Assembly: GCA_902798915.1 (NCBI GenBank)
Contig: CADBYM010000011.1
Coordinates: 20,584-84,583 of the forward strand
Reading direction: 5' to 3'
DNA length: 64,000 nucleotides
Source: an uncultured Coriobacteriaceae bacterium
GTDB lineage: Bacteria > Actinomycetota > Coriobacteriia > Coriobacteriales > Atopobiaceae
Every line of letters starts with the position of its first letter. The first letter of the stretch is position 1. The position numbers and the translations under genes are program-made. Below the pieces are notes generated by a model. It saw only the letters and a program-made list of their open reading frames with translations. It was not told where the DNA came from and searched no databases. Below are positions 52,101 to 55,659 of this stretch, piece after piece.

Positions 52101-52103
52101 CAT
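31134..52103 (-). CDS. Giant modular surface lipoprotein (MBG, Cna-B and beta-helix domains), 6,989 residues
   Basis: One uninterrupted frame of nearly 21 kb. The N-terminus has a basic stretch, a hydrophobic core and lipobox SLYGC (Cys 38). Then: an unrecognised region; an acidic linker (about 390-465); MBG repeats (about 470-785, motif AxxxxKxYDGT or YGDxDP); SpaA/Cna-B domains (about 800-1530); five MBG repeats (about 1540-1985); and six head/beta-helix/tail modules (about 2230-6455) interrupted by two Cna-B-like domains (near 4425-4695) and an InlB B-like repeat (near 5375-5465). Cna-B/SpaA domains close the protein. The helices are Gly-Gly-Ala rich with many short GGAIY/GGGVY turns, as in adhesins and POMPs. 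No LPxTG or C-terminal membrane helix was found. AAGGGGG precedes the ATG. Probable adhesin on a lipid anchor; base composition is visibly more A/T-rich than the flanks. Confidence 0.92.
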   Translation of the reverse strand: MSAQTNQKPHKRTSVRQSLNAVLSVVVSISMVLSLYGCGSTETLSMTASALRARTALVFDAASLLRQAEGSGRDTPKDATAQVKQSRGNKASPDATHNASPSGDATQSSDAADENTSGPDETHWPQKVAECIKLDDDKFYTVKVAYGEDAGIARDAKLEVTALEADDGRKGSLRELLQVQDRDYVVQETFVKAALMIDGHEVQPTKPIDVEIETNLIDWSASDALEMALLGNPDVRVLSVENLTGKGDDDRESEKPPYTRVKFTTGALGEFGLAVVASTKGTSEVDGMSVDVLGGRNAALGISVSDRDEQVAENESLVKVITTHVEPVHAWPTRLWVVARAASQDDAAESYVVGRFMHEGAVGAELFGREGTDEPRAITSGDEIALVKVAEPTVSVESPTPEEQQPTTDEQKQSKREAQIAETQSEGVEEKSQANPNPEVKVEGDQSDVMQPQDDENQSLEVEGEDDLVEVTVTANAVNKEYGDEDPELTATVEGLAEGDVIAYTLSRADGETPGDYTITPSGDEIQSGYRITYNTGALTINKKAITITANPATKVYDGTELTDDGYTCTALAYDHVLESVDVAGGQTRVGTSNNVASNAKIVDGAGSDVTEECYDITYAPGTLEVTTKPVTITADSAEKAYDGTALVKDSYTYTELAEGDEIESVTVRGSQTEVGESSNIPSAASIRSGSGDDVTNCYAIKYENGTLRVLSGDVTLTAKSAIKVANGEEQSVSGFNSSVDELEFEGVSAAGSGTTAGAYPVTFSGVTVGTTTDKTGKYTVAETVDGRLVIVENEPLTKELTKFDGNLATYTITVNPDEVMLNNGDDLVLQDTFDENQSIIYSTVDVPSGVTYDYSGNAGTFVIPDETSVTIIYTTRVKGSAGDEVTFDNTARLGIGKGSAFEELYKEKLSNTKTITPTGTDVEGTDGIYTILLYTYADGDMETGLAGATFRLLDANQRPVTDGNGDEVLFTTGSDGYATVELHDGTVSIHKNTVYYLEMTEAPVSSNASDAFTYYKIDTNRYSFLITDSPTYGTGDEGDRQVYSYYSGDVLKVRCYPEAAGINVTKRFSGNHKLTDGQQKSIEFELQKEVAGTFEHVESHTYDEFSYGSLTFSTVPEKASTYRVVEHGDDVTSLGLDDSIAHSSSATVTYYQDGTLVSKNSPEFEVNPDNQAYSFNVVFDNEYVEHKLCITKIDESTGKLIRGATFTVRKASGDSNVKEYITGEDGTITITKEDVYENGVLYYAVETAAPEGYVLSSSPKKTYFYFSEAGVDAPAAIPAGAIDLTTTYDAVSVPNQEQTTNVPVTVTWGVTGKDEWPDEVDHVVVGLYKTVGGQTTPVTDNGTQRMVTLTKDAFYNNASFAGLPVRDESNKDIAYSVQVSGIYGDADEAHDLTGDYASSSSISGTGWHVIKNEPGTSVTVHKSWYDLDKNLITDSAVLGQKPDVTFDLYRMKADKEGDLSREDLIDFLGNAEPVRTGITLTDDASWTGTVTSLPMVDADASPYYYFAVENIDDLRNNEDAYTIVAATASSNRTLTIKNTQTPVTVVVEAQDCNKKYGDADPDFVVEAEVQEDGYTASVSGPDSDGKYTVTVTDGSGAERSLQLRCARTSGEEVGRYPIRLTPIGDTEAFGYRVRYDIATLTIDYADVTVRGDATKVYGDSDPETLVEIEGLKNDEPESSISYNVRRQPGEHVGSHAITVTGESVQGNYRVTFQNGSLEITPAPVTVTADNIQRTYGDSDPELTVTIKGLKNDDAPTVIAYAISRDEGENVGEYVINVSGDEAQGNYTVTYVPGTFKITGHQVVVRVNSVYKTYGDDDPAFTATVTGLQGDDTIVYDFSRDEGEDAGTYWIHASGEPIQGNYEVTYITGKLTITKANLTVTPDNVLKLYDEVDQQPDPDFTLSLDTLADRDKGDGGLVPTLNKDTNTWTYTRGGEGEPELTFNVSRDEGENPGTYTIKVSGEREQKNYVVTYRTGVLTILPSHNVVVHQVNRDSVDSHNNPEYTYKVTLDTTAIGQENYTGNGFVDGEMTFTLPDGEANSKTLIIPAEAKLTLVQQPGSDDYSTDVTLNGDSVEGTTVVIPSVESGSSITYTHNRIALPVLARAALRQTADQKADESGALDMEPLAYAGIPREGANPTYRVIDAAFAEGLDNSFGFARPDEKYYVYEHASVYHDDGADPTVGVTAIRYHNGEWQYTTDDDYTNDDAYTKFDEGDQLVLFYMPQYICRTGGESFYTLNDALQHIVDNDSTTDTIEMLINEYVMPPSDALTIPEGYSITLTSAEGIDAVIRRKANFTSAPMFTNEGEFILDDITLDGNGVPASEAMVLNRLAEGNPALTVSASATIRNADGTDGGAIYIANGTAEINGALTGNHATNGGAMYVESGDVTLAGPLTNNTAQNGGALFFHDGALTLSSAQVTGNRATNGGALYLESGDGDNASTLTLTGTLGGEDAASANTADHGGAVYVAGGMFVVQGEIKNNNATEKGGAVFIANGDVDINSADAHIVQNTAVNGGALYLEGGTVTLSAGAVNENTASASGGMLYATNGTVNITGGEVKGNAATEGNGGGIAYAGSGEVTISGGTIQSNKAENGFGGAVYQSSGTVTVMGTVDGANKAKNGSAVYVDEAAIAHFDGCAIRGNEATEGGAIGMGKASARLFFSGDATITGNTSDASVVAGKACNVYLDQDTDLVINTDGLGGNANIGVYVPDGNEDENDYNRGDACGKFGTYTTNTNLSKFKNDRNTTLSARANNFKIIWSKSISVQIYRLTPYTETAFPTGSNGTSLSSFTYYPKYQKNAIYDLVMEMYNNVSAASFKNKLSANDTYAYSFAVSAGAFSKFLTDVDWDNSAQRWVFKQHDNTSAVNKTLRVYYSEAAYLSIVNNNKQGFTLTIDPLKVLNKDAVTTGYGYVTAVNYITQETLLPLQDTSNLLNADGKLVLKDGESVKLLFPGAVKKAWSLTGVFTDADGNPVANTPYTYTLDRTHGGTPSSGSTDANGGVSHSATTDGTAGGTYEILFGDPINICKVGDRPFPTLNAAWNYIKDNGLTTSFTYTKSDGTAEEKTVPGGKIEMLLDYLQPLNDVLNIPKGYYIELTTAEAGEGELNYHGGVDVEGEPITRATISRDSDNAGAAIIAEADKASVVLADACTSYITVDNITFDGKALAKKGNGGAVSAINNVVTLTNCDFKGYQAQRGGAVFVMWGGLTVDGCNFSNCVTGDTSDKTGGGAIWSTAEVLTVKNSSFDHCACESGKSQAGAIFHNIQQEKKPVYDGATGYAVYPANYYKGTKTVVENCDFSNCYAEGGSGGTIESDSLKIYLTNCTFDGSYSNKASANGGVLNALHNNAYVSSGVYTALSGSLLEVVGCTFKNCQTQKAGSCGGAIQASNTQTVRIWGCDFENCSSDNGGAIRMGANDSTLDIQATTFKNCTGRAKAGAVYTPAKTLTIGNTYTLNEGTAAEQTVTGESCFEQCTSPLYGAVNQNRDSAGSSATVRNTTFTNCSSTNSEAGAIYTIAKNLTLSDSTFVGCTGTKNGGAVYHAATSDVLTNVVFDGCTSGQAGGGAYLISSTVSITGGSFDNCLSQSQGGGLYTKGTVTIGGCDFDANSVRDSSGTGGAIHFAEGTLILSDGTIENCEANKGGGVYQANGTVNFNSGSIEECDAAYGGGLYKYSGTLTMNGGSIKNCDASENGGGICNRTGGVNYYAPVDAESSIEGCSAKSGGGIYMEQGALNMGEKEQGTRGTISNCMASEYGGGVYIYNTGTDIVTVLRNTSAIEGCEAQVAGGGVYLRAGTFTIYGEGQIKDCAAGLAEVGEGGAKSYTFTADNKGGGVYQAGGTLNFYAGSDGKIDHCLAYDGGGVYHAGGTYNNGGDTDKSGNITRCDAAHQGGGIYQAGGTLTVAGGVIGGAEATEANTADYGAGVFVADGAKVSFNNSNLDTLSPTITHNHARIGGGGIAVGGDNAKLTFTNKSIVQHNTMGDDNVECNVYLDRNRNDVINNGSLHDDAYIGVYVTDEWENYHGLSGMPFATRTSTNNLKRYSNDRYPYSGAQGSGSLVIWQPYVCKITDGTHLLYTDSACKKPAVFTKLDNGGGAVTDNAFGYIESGAALYRKNAETGVAESYGSAYIIEMLVDDYTCGTRIGLSAGKTVTLTTASKDKDECGFFYNGEAEFATVKRGGTWGNSWITNRGNLTFKNITMDADNKRATEQGGIVAVKDSGTVTIERNATLKNSSTSANGGGAIALYNDASVLNMEDGTIESCSATGKRGGAVYVVANGTFNMSGGIIKDCSAASGGAVCVNASGKLNMSGGTIADCSATSQGGAITVGSSNARLTFSGIVKVIDNTATKGGNEVRNNVELNQDSNAVINAGVLNSQSEIGVYATDGNPYNRHGKQELTFGTWQDSTNLYSFVNDRHTNLHGLRNASNVEDLLIYWKPSPVLQVTKTVVSDLADDSNREFNFKVTLSDLTFSGDYGDMQFVNGVATFTLNGGEANVKMATGLPERFVNDGVTYTVEEILTTEEKEDFSTSNVRVVRGEDVQGTGDRVDGSFGENMREGEDSSGYSYVTFINTRAKADVTISKNVTKAIEGDSSENFDFTLQLDDETITNKHYDVIVTDASGEQSTSVIAITEGMGEFTLRDGQSFTVKELPTDLGFTVTEELTQSQKDYFRPYVKVGDEDERYSSFAQGVVGEDANIVFKNERYGVVCKIVNDNDSRDQLYYIRDGVPTPAIFETLEDAFALISDGIHLQTKNGSTAETMLRVEMVVPNYDMTGTARLAEGKIVTLSTALTNDDMYPYQGDPGVAATINRRFDGGSMIVDNGILTLDEITLDGGYTTEEGQTSYSSNAKGGIIRVESSEELTINAGATLRDSQVKNAPASGDGTDNNAGGAIWLGSGAALTMNGTIENCQTNNGGGIYAEDGSGALTIGGTITNCQANDGGGIYAGSGRVVMANSGSTFTGNTATHDGGAIYANENVVVSGATFGGANDGEGNRASGDGGAIYLTSGTSFTMSDGSFIGNEGTNGGALYVQSTTTITGGSFTRNTASNGGALYTMPDASASISNAAFTGNQARNGGAIFDQANVTFSSGSMKENTASQNGGAVYVADGKTFSMSGGSITENNSKQGAISTGSDAILHFSGDAVVAGNGNSAGTTVMNVYLAYDSNAIINSTGLGMNANIGVYVKNDDDTSIYYDHGISARNFGTYAGTSPLTANLNGFRNDCDPALHGVPGVAVDGGNYIIWVGKALNLVVCDYVTKDSGEPTVIPHTSFSLTNTQGTDDASDDVQVWTGTSDADGKLSVPWGAMESKDGNVASFAADSTYVLRETAANDDYVRPAGSWTNTIGRDNSVTWTTTATEGQQNRTLSIAGPEAASIGAVFTVYNDAEPKVIFDVNGDGAKLSDGTVRRQDDVNFGVSETSHVYTIEEANPTRPGYGFVCWNTLENPSEQNPGTAYRRGDTYEFFRHTNDDNLSLYAQWEPVICKITDRDDNLLYVNGSPAVYTTLRDAFVDFNEASFTSTATSDDNATQRKIKMLVESYEMSTAVELARPKTAILTTAEVSDTDGYPGPFVPGDLSTVCTITRGETVAGSMFVDKYNFTLTNITLDGAGVDAEGNGGIVRTEGEYAQLMVSAGATLQHAKVSGNGGAIYAGEDTTVTLSAGSILENVAADGGALYARGAVNLTGTTITSNSANVSEGGEGGRGGGICIAAGGTLTMSGGKIGTSGNGNTAAYGAGVYLQGTGGFSGGTISYNAAIRDGGGVYTEGQTNLSGVSISSNSAANGGGGVYVGTNGLIKVSGGNIGTSGNANNAANGAGVYLAADSGASTFTGGTIAYNSAVSNGGGLYTAVDATLSGTNVISNGACYGGGVYVDAATLELKKGNVRTNNAEAVGGSGGFGGGVYVSEAANLTMTGGTIGGTTASYKNSAVNGAGVYLAGSSESSRATFSISSGNLTNNRATGLGGAVYAADYAQMTMSGGSIKLNRATAKDGGAVNVGGKNAKLSFSGSPVIFNNPASAATTAQKNVVLSEDENGVINTGETGLTGGTIGVYAIDAQAGASTIYQEHGIYSKPFGTFGQGDDTLATRENAKYFVNDRNLGLYGVPDYENIDTDDTVYWLGVVCKLTASDDALLYEIKTVNGTGTTIFGPAVYMTVKDGFTATGNTLYRKSGSAYVEYTGALKLKMLQDYSLGSNEANITYSNAKDLTFTTAETDISSTMSKNGDVFIYTPSEAAEEGSESLTKATLARNQSTSSMFGVNTASNFTVSDLIFDGGSTSMVTAPSINGGAFNIAGVATATFSGVTIHDVNATGNGGAIYVGSGTLAIGDGTSITNCQANRGGALHVADGGVASMTGGTMSGNSSTEGGAVDVGGANAKLFFSGSPVVYDNLGQEGAQKNVVLSVDDNVVINVDDALGENAKIGVYDATATENHRTVGELFGSHTNATGLNAFVDDLDTDLYGVADPDNEGKICWVYSTIPVTKEWITIEDYGETPTNVTVQIKRVNEADQRLDNVETLQITQEEGWTKTSKRLRPGEIYVLEETKIGGTSVADTVYSATYSTNSVSAIPIDEVTDVKNNSVVVTNSNTLIPIEIKKIWDDGIPEDQRKAVGFEVYGILGATGDSPTKVKVNCYVGNWPNSQKVTKIDGEKSESTWRELVYVPKFSAAGVAFDAYEISEIEDEENAWRWTAAFEDNKPASRENWHTDSDGENYKDYYVMMHASNTDVNATNTTRYQNVHKMDFYFVDTKNGKLYCSSTDFGDTGEKLNRAYLAEKQGEGNEYFYVKVRLPKNIDTAKIQLLANADRSGIHLHTDTSMCNFAYGILTYNELGNKNKPTGAPNYSQHSRNTNVKFDLIEFIDDDPHTQGNTRLIIDGVSQQLSVYTTKTLSLTNEVAGSRKAILRKVAKGTYESLAGGKFKIHRGSASGALVEGKDIHGDTKTEFVSGDSGVFYVGELNYGTYYIEETKAPDGYTIPSGKYFIVTVNEDGVGYLSDDATAPLSREVEAT
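32740..45430 (-). repeat. Six homologous head-helix-tail modules within the giant protein
   Basis: Each module opens with a cap of the form [IV]C[KR]..(LLY)..PAV[FY].TL..AF, then E/KML..Y and LTTA. A run of GGA/GGG beta-helix turns follows, and the module closes with a cap A.IGVY..D....HG...FGT....L..F.NDR...L.G....I.W. Heads lie near 45410, 43040, 39940, 38010, 35690 and 33790; tails near 43900, 40000, 38900, 36450, 33850 and 32750. Helix lengths differ widely; module 2 is the longest. Confidence 0.75.
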
Positions 52104-52161
52104 GTCGTCCCCCTTATTGCCAACTCAATAGGCGCCTTCAAGTATGTATGTACCCGCCGCA

Positions 52162-52220
52162 CCTCATTGAGACAGAAATATACGTATCATGATTGTACGA
52201 CATCACAGGGCCTTCACATG
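52162..52220 (-). promoter_or_regulatory. Promoter and twin-palindrome leader of the giant lipoprotein gene
   Basis: Minus strand: -35 CATGTG (52215-52220), 17-nt spacer, -10 TACAAT (52192-52197), then a block shared with 56468-56504 (35 of 37 nt from 52162 to 52198). Two overlapping palindromes, ATCATGAT (52186-52193) and ATACGTAT (52180-52187), cover the -10 edge and the expected start of transcription, an operator-like position. The leader to the ATG is about 80 nt. The rest of the 52104-52354 gap holds only the terminator at 52288. Confidence 0.65.
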
Positions 52221-52287
52221 TGTAAATCGCAATTGATCGCAATACTTAATTAGCGCAGGTAGAGTGGGGTTTAACCGCGTCAAGCGG

Positions 52288-52317
52288 GGCGAGGCCCGGC
52301 ATCAGCCAGACCTCGCC
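52288..52317 (-). terminator. Hairpin after the pseudopilin operon
   Basis: GGCGAGG (52288-52294) pairs with CCTCGCC (52311-52317). A small extra hairpin (CCGC/GCGG) lies next to it. 38 nt beyond the last pilin gene; no T tract. It would separate that operon from the giant gene. Confidence 0.45.
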
Positions 52318-52354
52318 TCACAACATCAACTCTTTTCTCTGTGCCCGCAGAGGG

Positions 52355-54715
52355 CTACTCCTTCTCGTTCACGAGAAGTGTCTCGGGCGAAGGCCAGTCG
52401 CCATGATGCGTCGCGACAAAATAGTGCTCGAGTTTGGCTCTTGCACTGGCATTCTCTTGGAGGTCAATCACCGAAGGATACGGATACTTGTTGCCATACC
52501 ACTTCGCCAACGCCGCATCGTATGGTTCTGCCGTGGCCGCTTCCGTCTCGCCCTTGCAGAAGGCGTCATACGTCTGCGTGTCCGCATCTATGGAGGATAG
52601 TTCCTCAGCCTCGGCCTCGGCATCTCCGTCCAATGCCGATAGGTCGCCGTTGATAATCTCGAAGTATTTGTTGTCCGTCAGCGTGGCCGACGCCAGCACG
52701 GCAGCAAATGCGCCCTTCTGCGTCGCCTCACCATCTACCAAGCCGGTGCAGTAGCAGTTGGTGATGGATGCACCATTGCACGAGCCAACAAACCCACCAG
52801 CTTTTGCAGGCGAAGAGACCGATGCCGTCGTATAGCAGTTCTCAATCAACGCACCATCGCCATGTATGGATCCAATGAGACCACCCGCGGCGCCCTTTGC
52901 AGTCACGTTGTACTTCTCGTCGTCGTACATACCCGTATTTGCCTTTGTGCGCCCGCCGGCGTAGCAATCCTTGACCTCCACCACACCCTGGGCGTCAATC
53001 TTGCCAATGAGTCCTCCGGCATTCGAGCCGCTACCGGTTGCCTGCACGAGCACCGCAGCTCCACACCCGTCTATCTTGACCTCGTCGCCACTACCAGCCT
53101 CGAGCATGCCGATGAGGCCGCCAGCCGCACCCGCAGCCGTAACCTCGAAGGCGTCGGATGCGTTGGAGTCATATGCCATGACGTTCTTCACGGTGAGCGC
53201 GCCAGAGGCCTTGCCCAGCAGCGTTCCTGCCACGCCGTTCGACCCACTCGACTTGATTGAGCCGCAGTCGATTAGCTCTAAGTCTGCAATCTCGGAACCG
53301 TCCAGCAGCTCCCCAAAGATTCCCGCCGGACCCCCAAACTCAACCTTGACGCTCGATATCGACATGCCGTTTCCGTCGTATGCAAGAGGCACGCTGGGAC
53401 TCACGGGCAACATGCAGGCCTTTACCCCCTTGCCTCCGGAAGCGTCGTACACAGCGATGTCGCTCGCAGAGGACTCGCTCCCACCGCGCGCCTCGTTCTT
53501 GAACACCTTAGCAAGGAAGGCGGTCGAATTCGCAGGGCCGCTCCACTTCAAGTCGGCATCCTGCCGCGCCTTGGTAATGCCGAGCTCATCCAGCTCAATG
53601 CCAGATATGCCCTCGTCCAGATTCTCCAGATGTCGCATGTTGGTTATCGTAGCCGTATTTCCCGCAACCCCGCCATACAGGCTGTTCTCTGTATTTGACT
53701 TCTTTGAGTCGAAGCCAAGGCAATCCGAACTCGAAACGTTAGCCGTCACGTGCACATCCTCGCCTGCAACCAACTCCTCAAATTTGTTTGCGAAGTGACC
53801 GGAGGCACCAGAGGTAATGTCATCCAGCATATACGTCTTGTATACGTATTGCTTCGTTGAACCATCCTTGGTCTTCTTTGTCTCCGACGCCCACGAGACG
53901 CTGATCGTTCCGAGGTCCTCGCCACCATCGCCATTGAGTGCCGCCTCGTCTTTGCTCGCATCCGCAATGATGAGCTTGAGGTTGATGGAGCTCGGTGGAA
54001 TGCCGATGCTGGACATGCGATTGATCGTCTCTGTAGCGTAGGAAACCTTTACCCAAAGACACTCTTCGTTAATGATTTCGACCTTCGGAGCATACAGGGT
54101 CTTGCGCTCAAGCTCTTGGGCGGCCTTGCCGCCATACCATCCCAGAATGGCGCCATTGTAGCCCGCAAGGCGCTTATCGGCTTTGCTCTCGCCAGTGTAG
54201 CCCTCGTCCGAATCCTCAAAGAGGCCGTAGTCATCCGTAGAGTAGTCGTGGCTACTCAAGTCTGATTGGTCGCAATAGAAGACGTTTACGACGGCGGCAT
54301 TCTCCAGATCATACTCGATGACATAATGTCCGCCCGTCCTCACCCTCTCGTCGATGGAGAATCGCGGGAGCATGTCGCCCAAGACCGTACCGGAGTGAAT
54401 GTTGTCGCCACCGTTCACAAAGAAGTAGTGATACGTTACGTTGGCACCATCGACCATACGAGCATGGCTCTCGCCCACCTCGTTGGAATCGCTGGAGTCT
54501 CTGGTGGAGAGGACACCCATGCTGCTTGCCATCGTAAGGTGATTCTGCGCAGCGATGTATATCTCCTTTGCCGCCTCATCCAGCTCAAGACGCTTGAGGG
54601 TCCGCTGGTGATTTGCCACCGAGACGAACCCAATCGCCATGAGAATCACAAGGACGCACACCGCAATGAGTGTCTCTACAAGGGTAAAGCCGCTGTCTTG
54701 ACGTCTCTTATGCAT
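52355..54715 (-). CDS. Large pseudopilin with GLUG-repeat adhesive domain
   Basis: 786 residues from the ATG at 54715 (GAGG 8 nt upstream; an ATG at 54721 is the alternative). Type III signal peptide: basic MHKRRQ, cleavage after Gly in DSG-FTLVE with Glu+5, then the hydrophobic helix TLIAVCVLVILMAIGFVSVA. The ectodomain is huge for a pilin. Its last 300 residues contain GLUG-type turns (AGGLIGMLE, AGGLIGKID, AGGLIGSIH, AGGFVGSC) alternating with NCY/DCY strands, an adhesin-type beta-helix. It would be a minor or tip pilin presenting an adhesin. Last of four cotranscribed prepilin-like genes. Confidence 0.85.
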   Translation of the reverse strand: MHKRRQDSGFTLVETLIAVCVLVILMAIGFVSVANHQRTLKRLELDEAAKEIYIAAQNHLTMASSMGVLSTRDSSDSNEVGESHARMVDGANVTYHYFFVNGGDNIHSGTVLGDMLPRFSIDERVRTGGHYVIEYDLENAAVVNVFYCDQSDLSSHDYSTDDYGLFEDSDEGYTGESKADKRLAGYNGAILGWYGGKAAQELERKTLYAPKVEIINEECLWVKVSYATETINRMSSIGIPPSSINLKLIIADASKDEAALNGDGGEDLGTISVSWASETKKTKDGSTKQYVYKTYMLDDITSGASGHFANKFEELVAGEDVHVTANVSSSDCLGFDSKKSNTENSLYGGVAGNTATITNMRHLENLDEGISGIELDELGITKARQDADLKWSGPANSTAFLAKVFKNEARGGSESSASDIAVYDASGGKGVKACMLPVSPSVPLAYDGNGMSISSVKVEFGGPAGIFGELLDGSEIADLELIDCGSIKSSGSNGVAGTLLGKASGALTVKNVMAYDSNASDAFEVTAAGAAGGLIGMLEAGSGDEVKIDGCGAAVLVQATGSGSNAGGLIGKIDAQGVVEVKDCYAGGRTKANTGMYDDEKYNVTAKGAAGGLIGSIHGDGALIENCYTTASVSSPAKAGGFVGSCNGASITNCYCTGLVDGEATQKGAFAAVLASATLTDNKYFEIINGDLSALDGDAEAEAEELSSIDADTQTYDAFCKGETEAATAEPYDAALAKWYGNKYPYPSVIDLQENASARAKLEHYFVATHHGDWPSPETLLVNEKE

Positions 54716-54732
54716 AGTCATCGCCTCGCGCC

Positions 54733-55290
54733 CTACTTCGCAAAACGCGTCAATATCTGATAGTCCGCAGTCATTGACGCGAGCTCGTCTCCTGAGCTGT
54801 TGCGTACACATAAATCGCTCACGCCAACCACCTGGTCACCGGCACTATGGCTGAACGAGCCATAGCCTAACGAAAGATTGGCCGTAAACACCGCATCGGG
54901 AACGAGTGGCAGGGGTTCCCCCATAGCGATTCCCCCCGCTGTTGGATCGCCTTTGTAGTATTGCTTCTGGAAGCCTTTGCAGCTGGCCCCCTCCTCGATG
55001 CTGGCCCAGTAGCCCTCATCGGAAAGATAAATAATCTGCCGTCCGGTGGAATCCTTCACGGCCGTCGCCGTGCCAAGCTCTTCTCGCAATGCGGTAACCG
55101 TAGTGGAAAGAGCCACCTGCGCGTTCGCACAATCGACCGTCTTGTGGTACACGTCAATCGCAGACTGAATCCCCGTCACCATCAGAGTGGAGACAAGGCC
55201 GAGTATCAGAGTGGTTACAAGCATCTCGGTCAGGCTGAAGCCGTTTTGCGAGCGAAGCTTGTGCCGAGCATCGTGCATCAATTGCTGCAT
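54733..55290 (-). CDS. Prepilin-like protein (PulJ/PilW-like position)
   Basis: 185 residues, ATG 6 nt after AGAGGAG. Basic leader MQQLMHDARHKLRSQNG, cleavage before FSLTEML (Glu+5), hydrophobic helix VTTLILGLVSTLMVTGIQSA, then a small globular domain (VALSTTVTALREELGTA... IIYLSDEGYW). Size and order resemble the minor pseudopilins that prime type IV pilus or type II-like fibres. Starts 2 nt before the end of the previous gene's spacer, so it is cotranscribed. No assembly ATPase, platform protein or prepilin peptidase lies in the window. Confidence 0.82.
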   Translation of the reverse strand: MQQLMHDARHKLRSQNGFSLTEMLVTTLILGLVSTLMVTGIQSAIDVYHKTVDCANAQVALSTTVTALREELGTATAVKDSTGRQIIYLSDEGYWASIEEGASCKGFQKQYYKGDPTAGGIAMGEPLPLVPDAVFTANLSLGYGSFSHSAGDQVVGVSDLCVRNSSGDELASMTADYQILTRFAK

Positions 55291-55292
55291 GG

Positions 55293-55658
55293 CTAGCTCC
55301 TCTCGTAGATGAACGTCTGTCCATCGTCTGCCGAAACCGTGTCCGAGTAGACGTTTACGATCACATCGTTCACAACCGTGCCGGAAGCGTCCGTGCTTAT
55401 CGGCACCTCAAAGCGGACGGTCCCCTGTTTGCCAGGCACGGAGGAGTCTTGCGAGTGGCTCACCGCCAGGCTCTCCGCGCCATAGATCTCGCCGACTCGA
55501 GCACGTCCCCTTTGCACGATGTTCACCGAAGTCCCTATCGCGGTCGCCATGAGCAGCAGGGCCAGCGCACTAATCAACACCGAAACCAAGGTCTCGACCA
55601 TAGTCTCGCCGGACGTGTTGGAAGCTGTATTGCGCAAACGCAAAGCCAAGGACGTCAT
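55293..55658 (-). CDS. Short prepilin-like protein
   Basis: 121 residues from the ATG at 55658. GGGGAGG lies 6 nt upstream and overlaps the end of the previous gene; the longer frame to 55673 is unlikely. Basic N-terminus (LALRLRN), cleavage after Gly in NTSG-ETMVETLVS with Glu+5, a hydrophobic helix (SVLISALALLLMATAIGTSV), then a compact beta domain with VNDVIVNVYSD. The unusual Glu at +1 distinguishes it from the Phe/Met/Ala of most pilins. Probably a minor pilin. Gaps of 1-2 nt on both sides make tight coupling likely. Confidence 0.75.
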   Translation of the reverse strand: MTSLALRLRNTASNTSGETMVETLVSVLISALALLLMATAIGTSVNIVQRGRARVGEIYGAESLAVSHSQDSSVPGKQGTVRFEVPISTDASGTVVNDVIVNVYSDTVSADDGQTFIYERS

Positions 55659-55659
55659 C

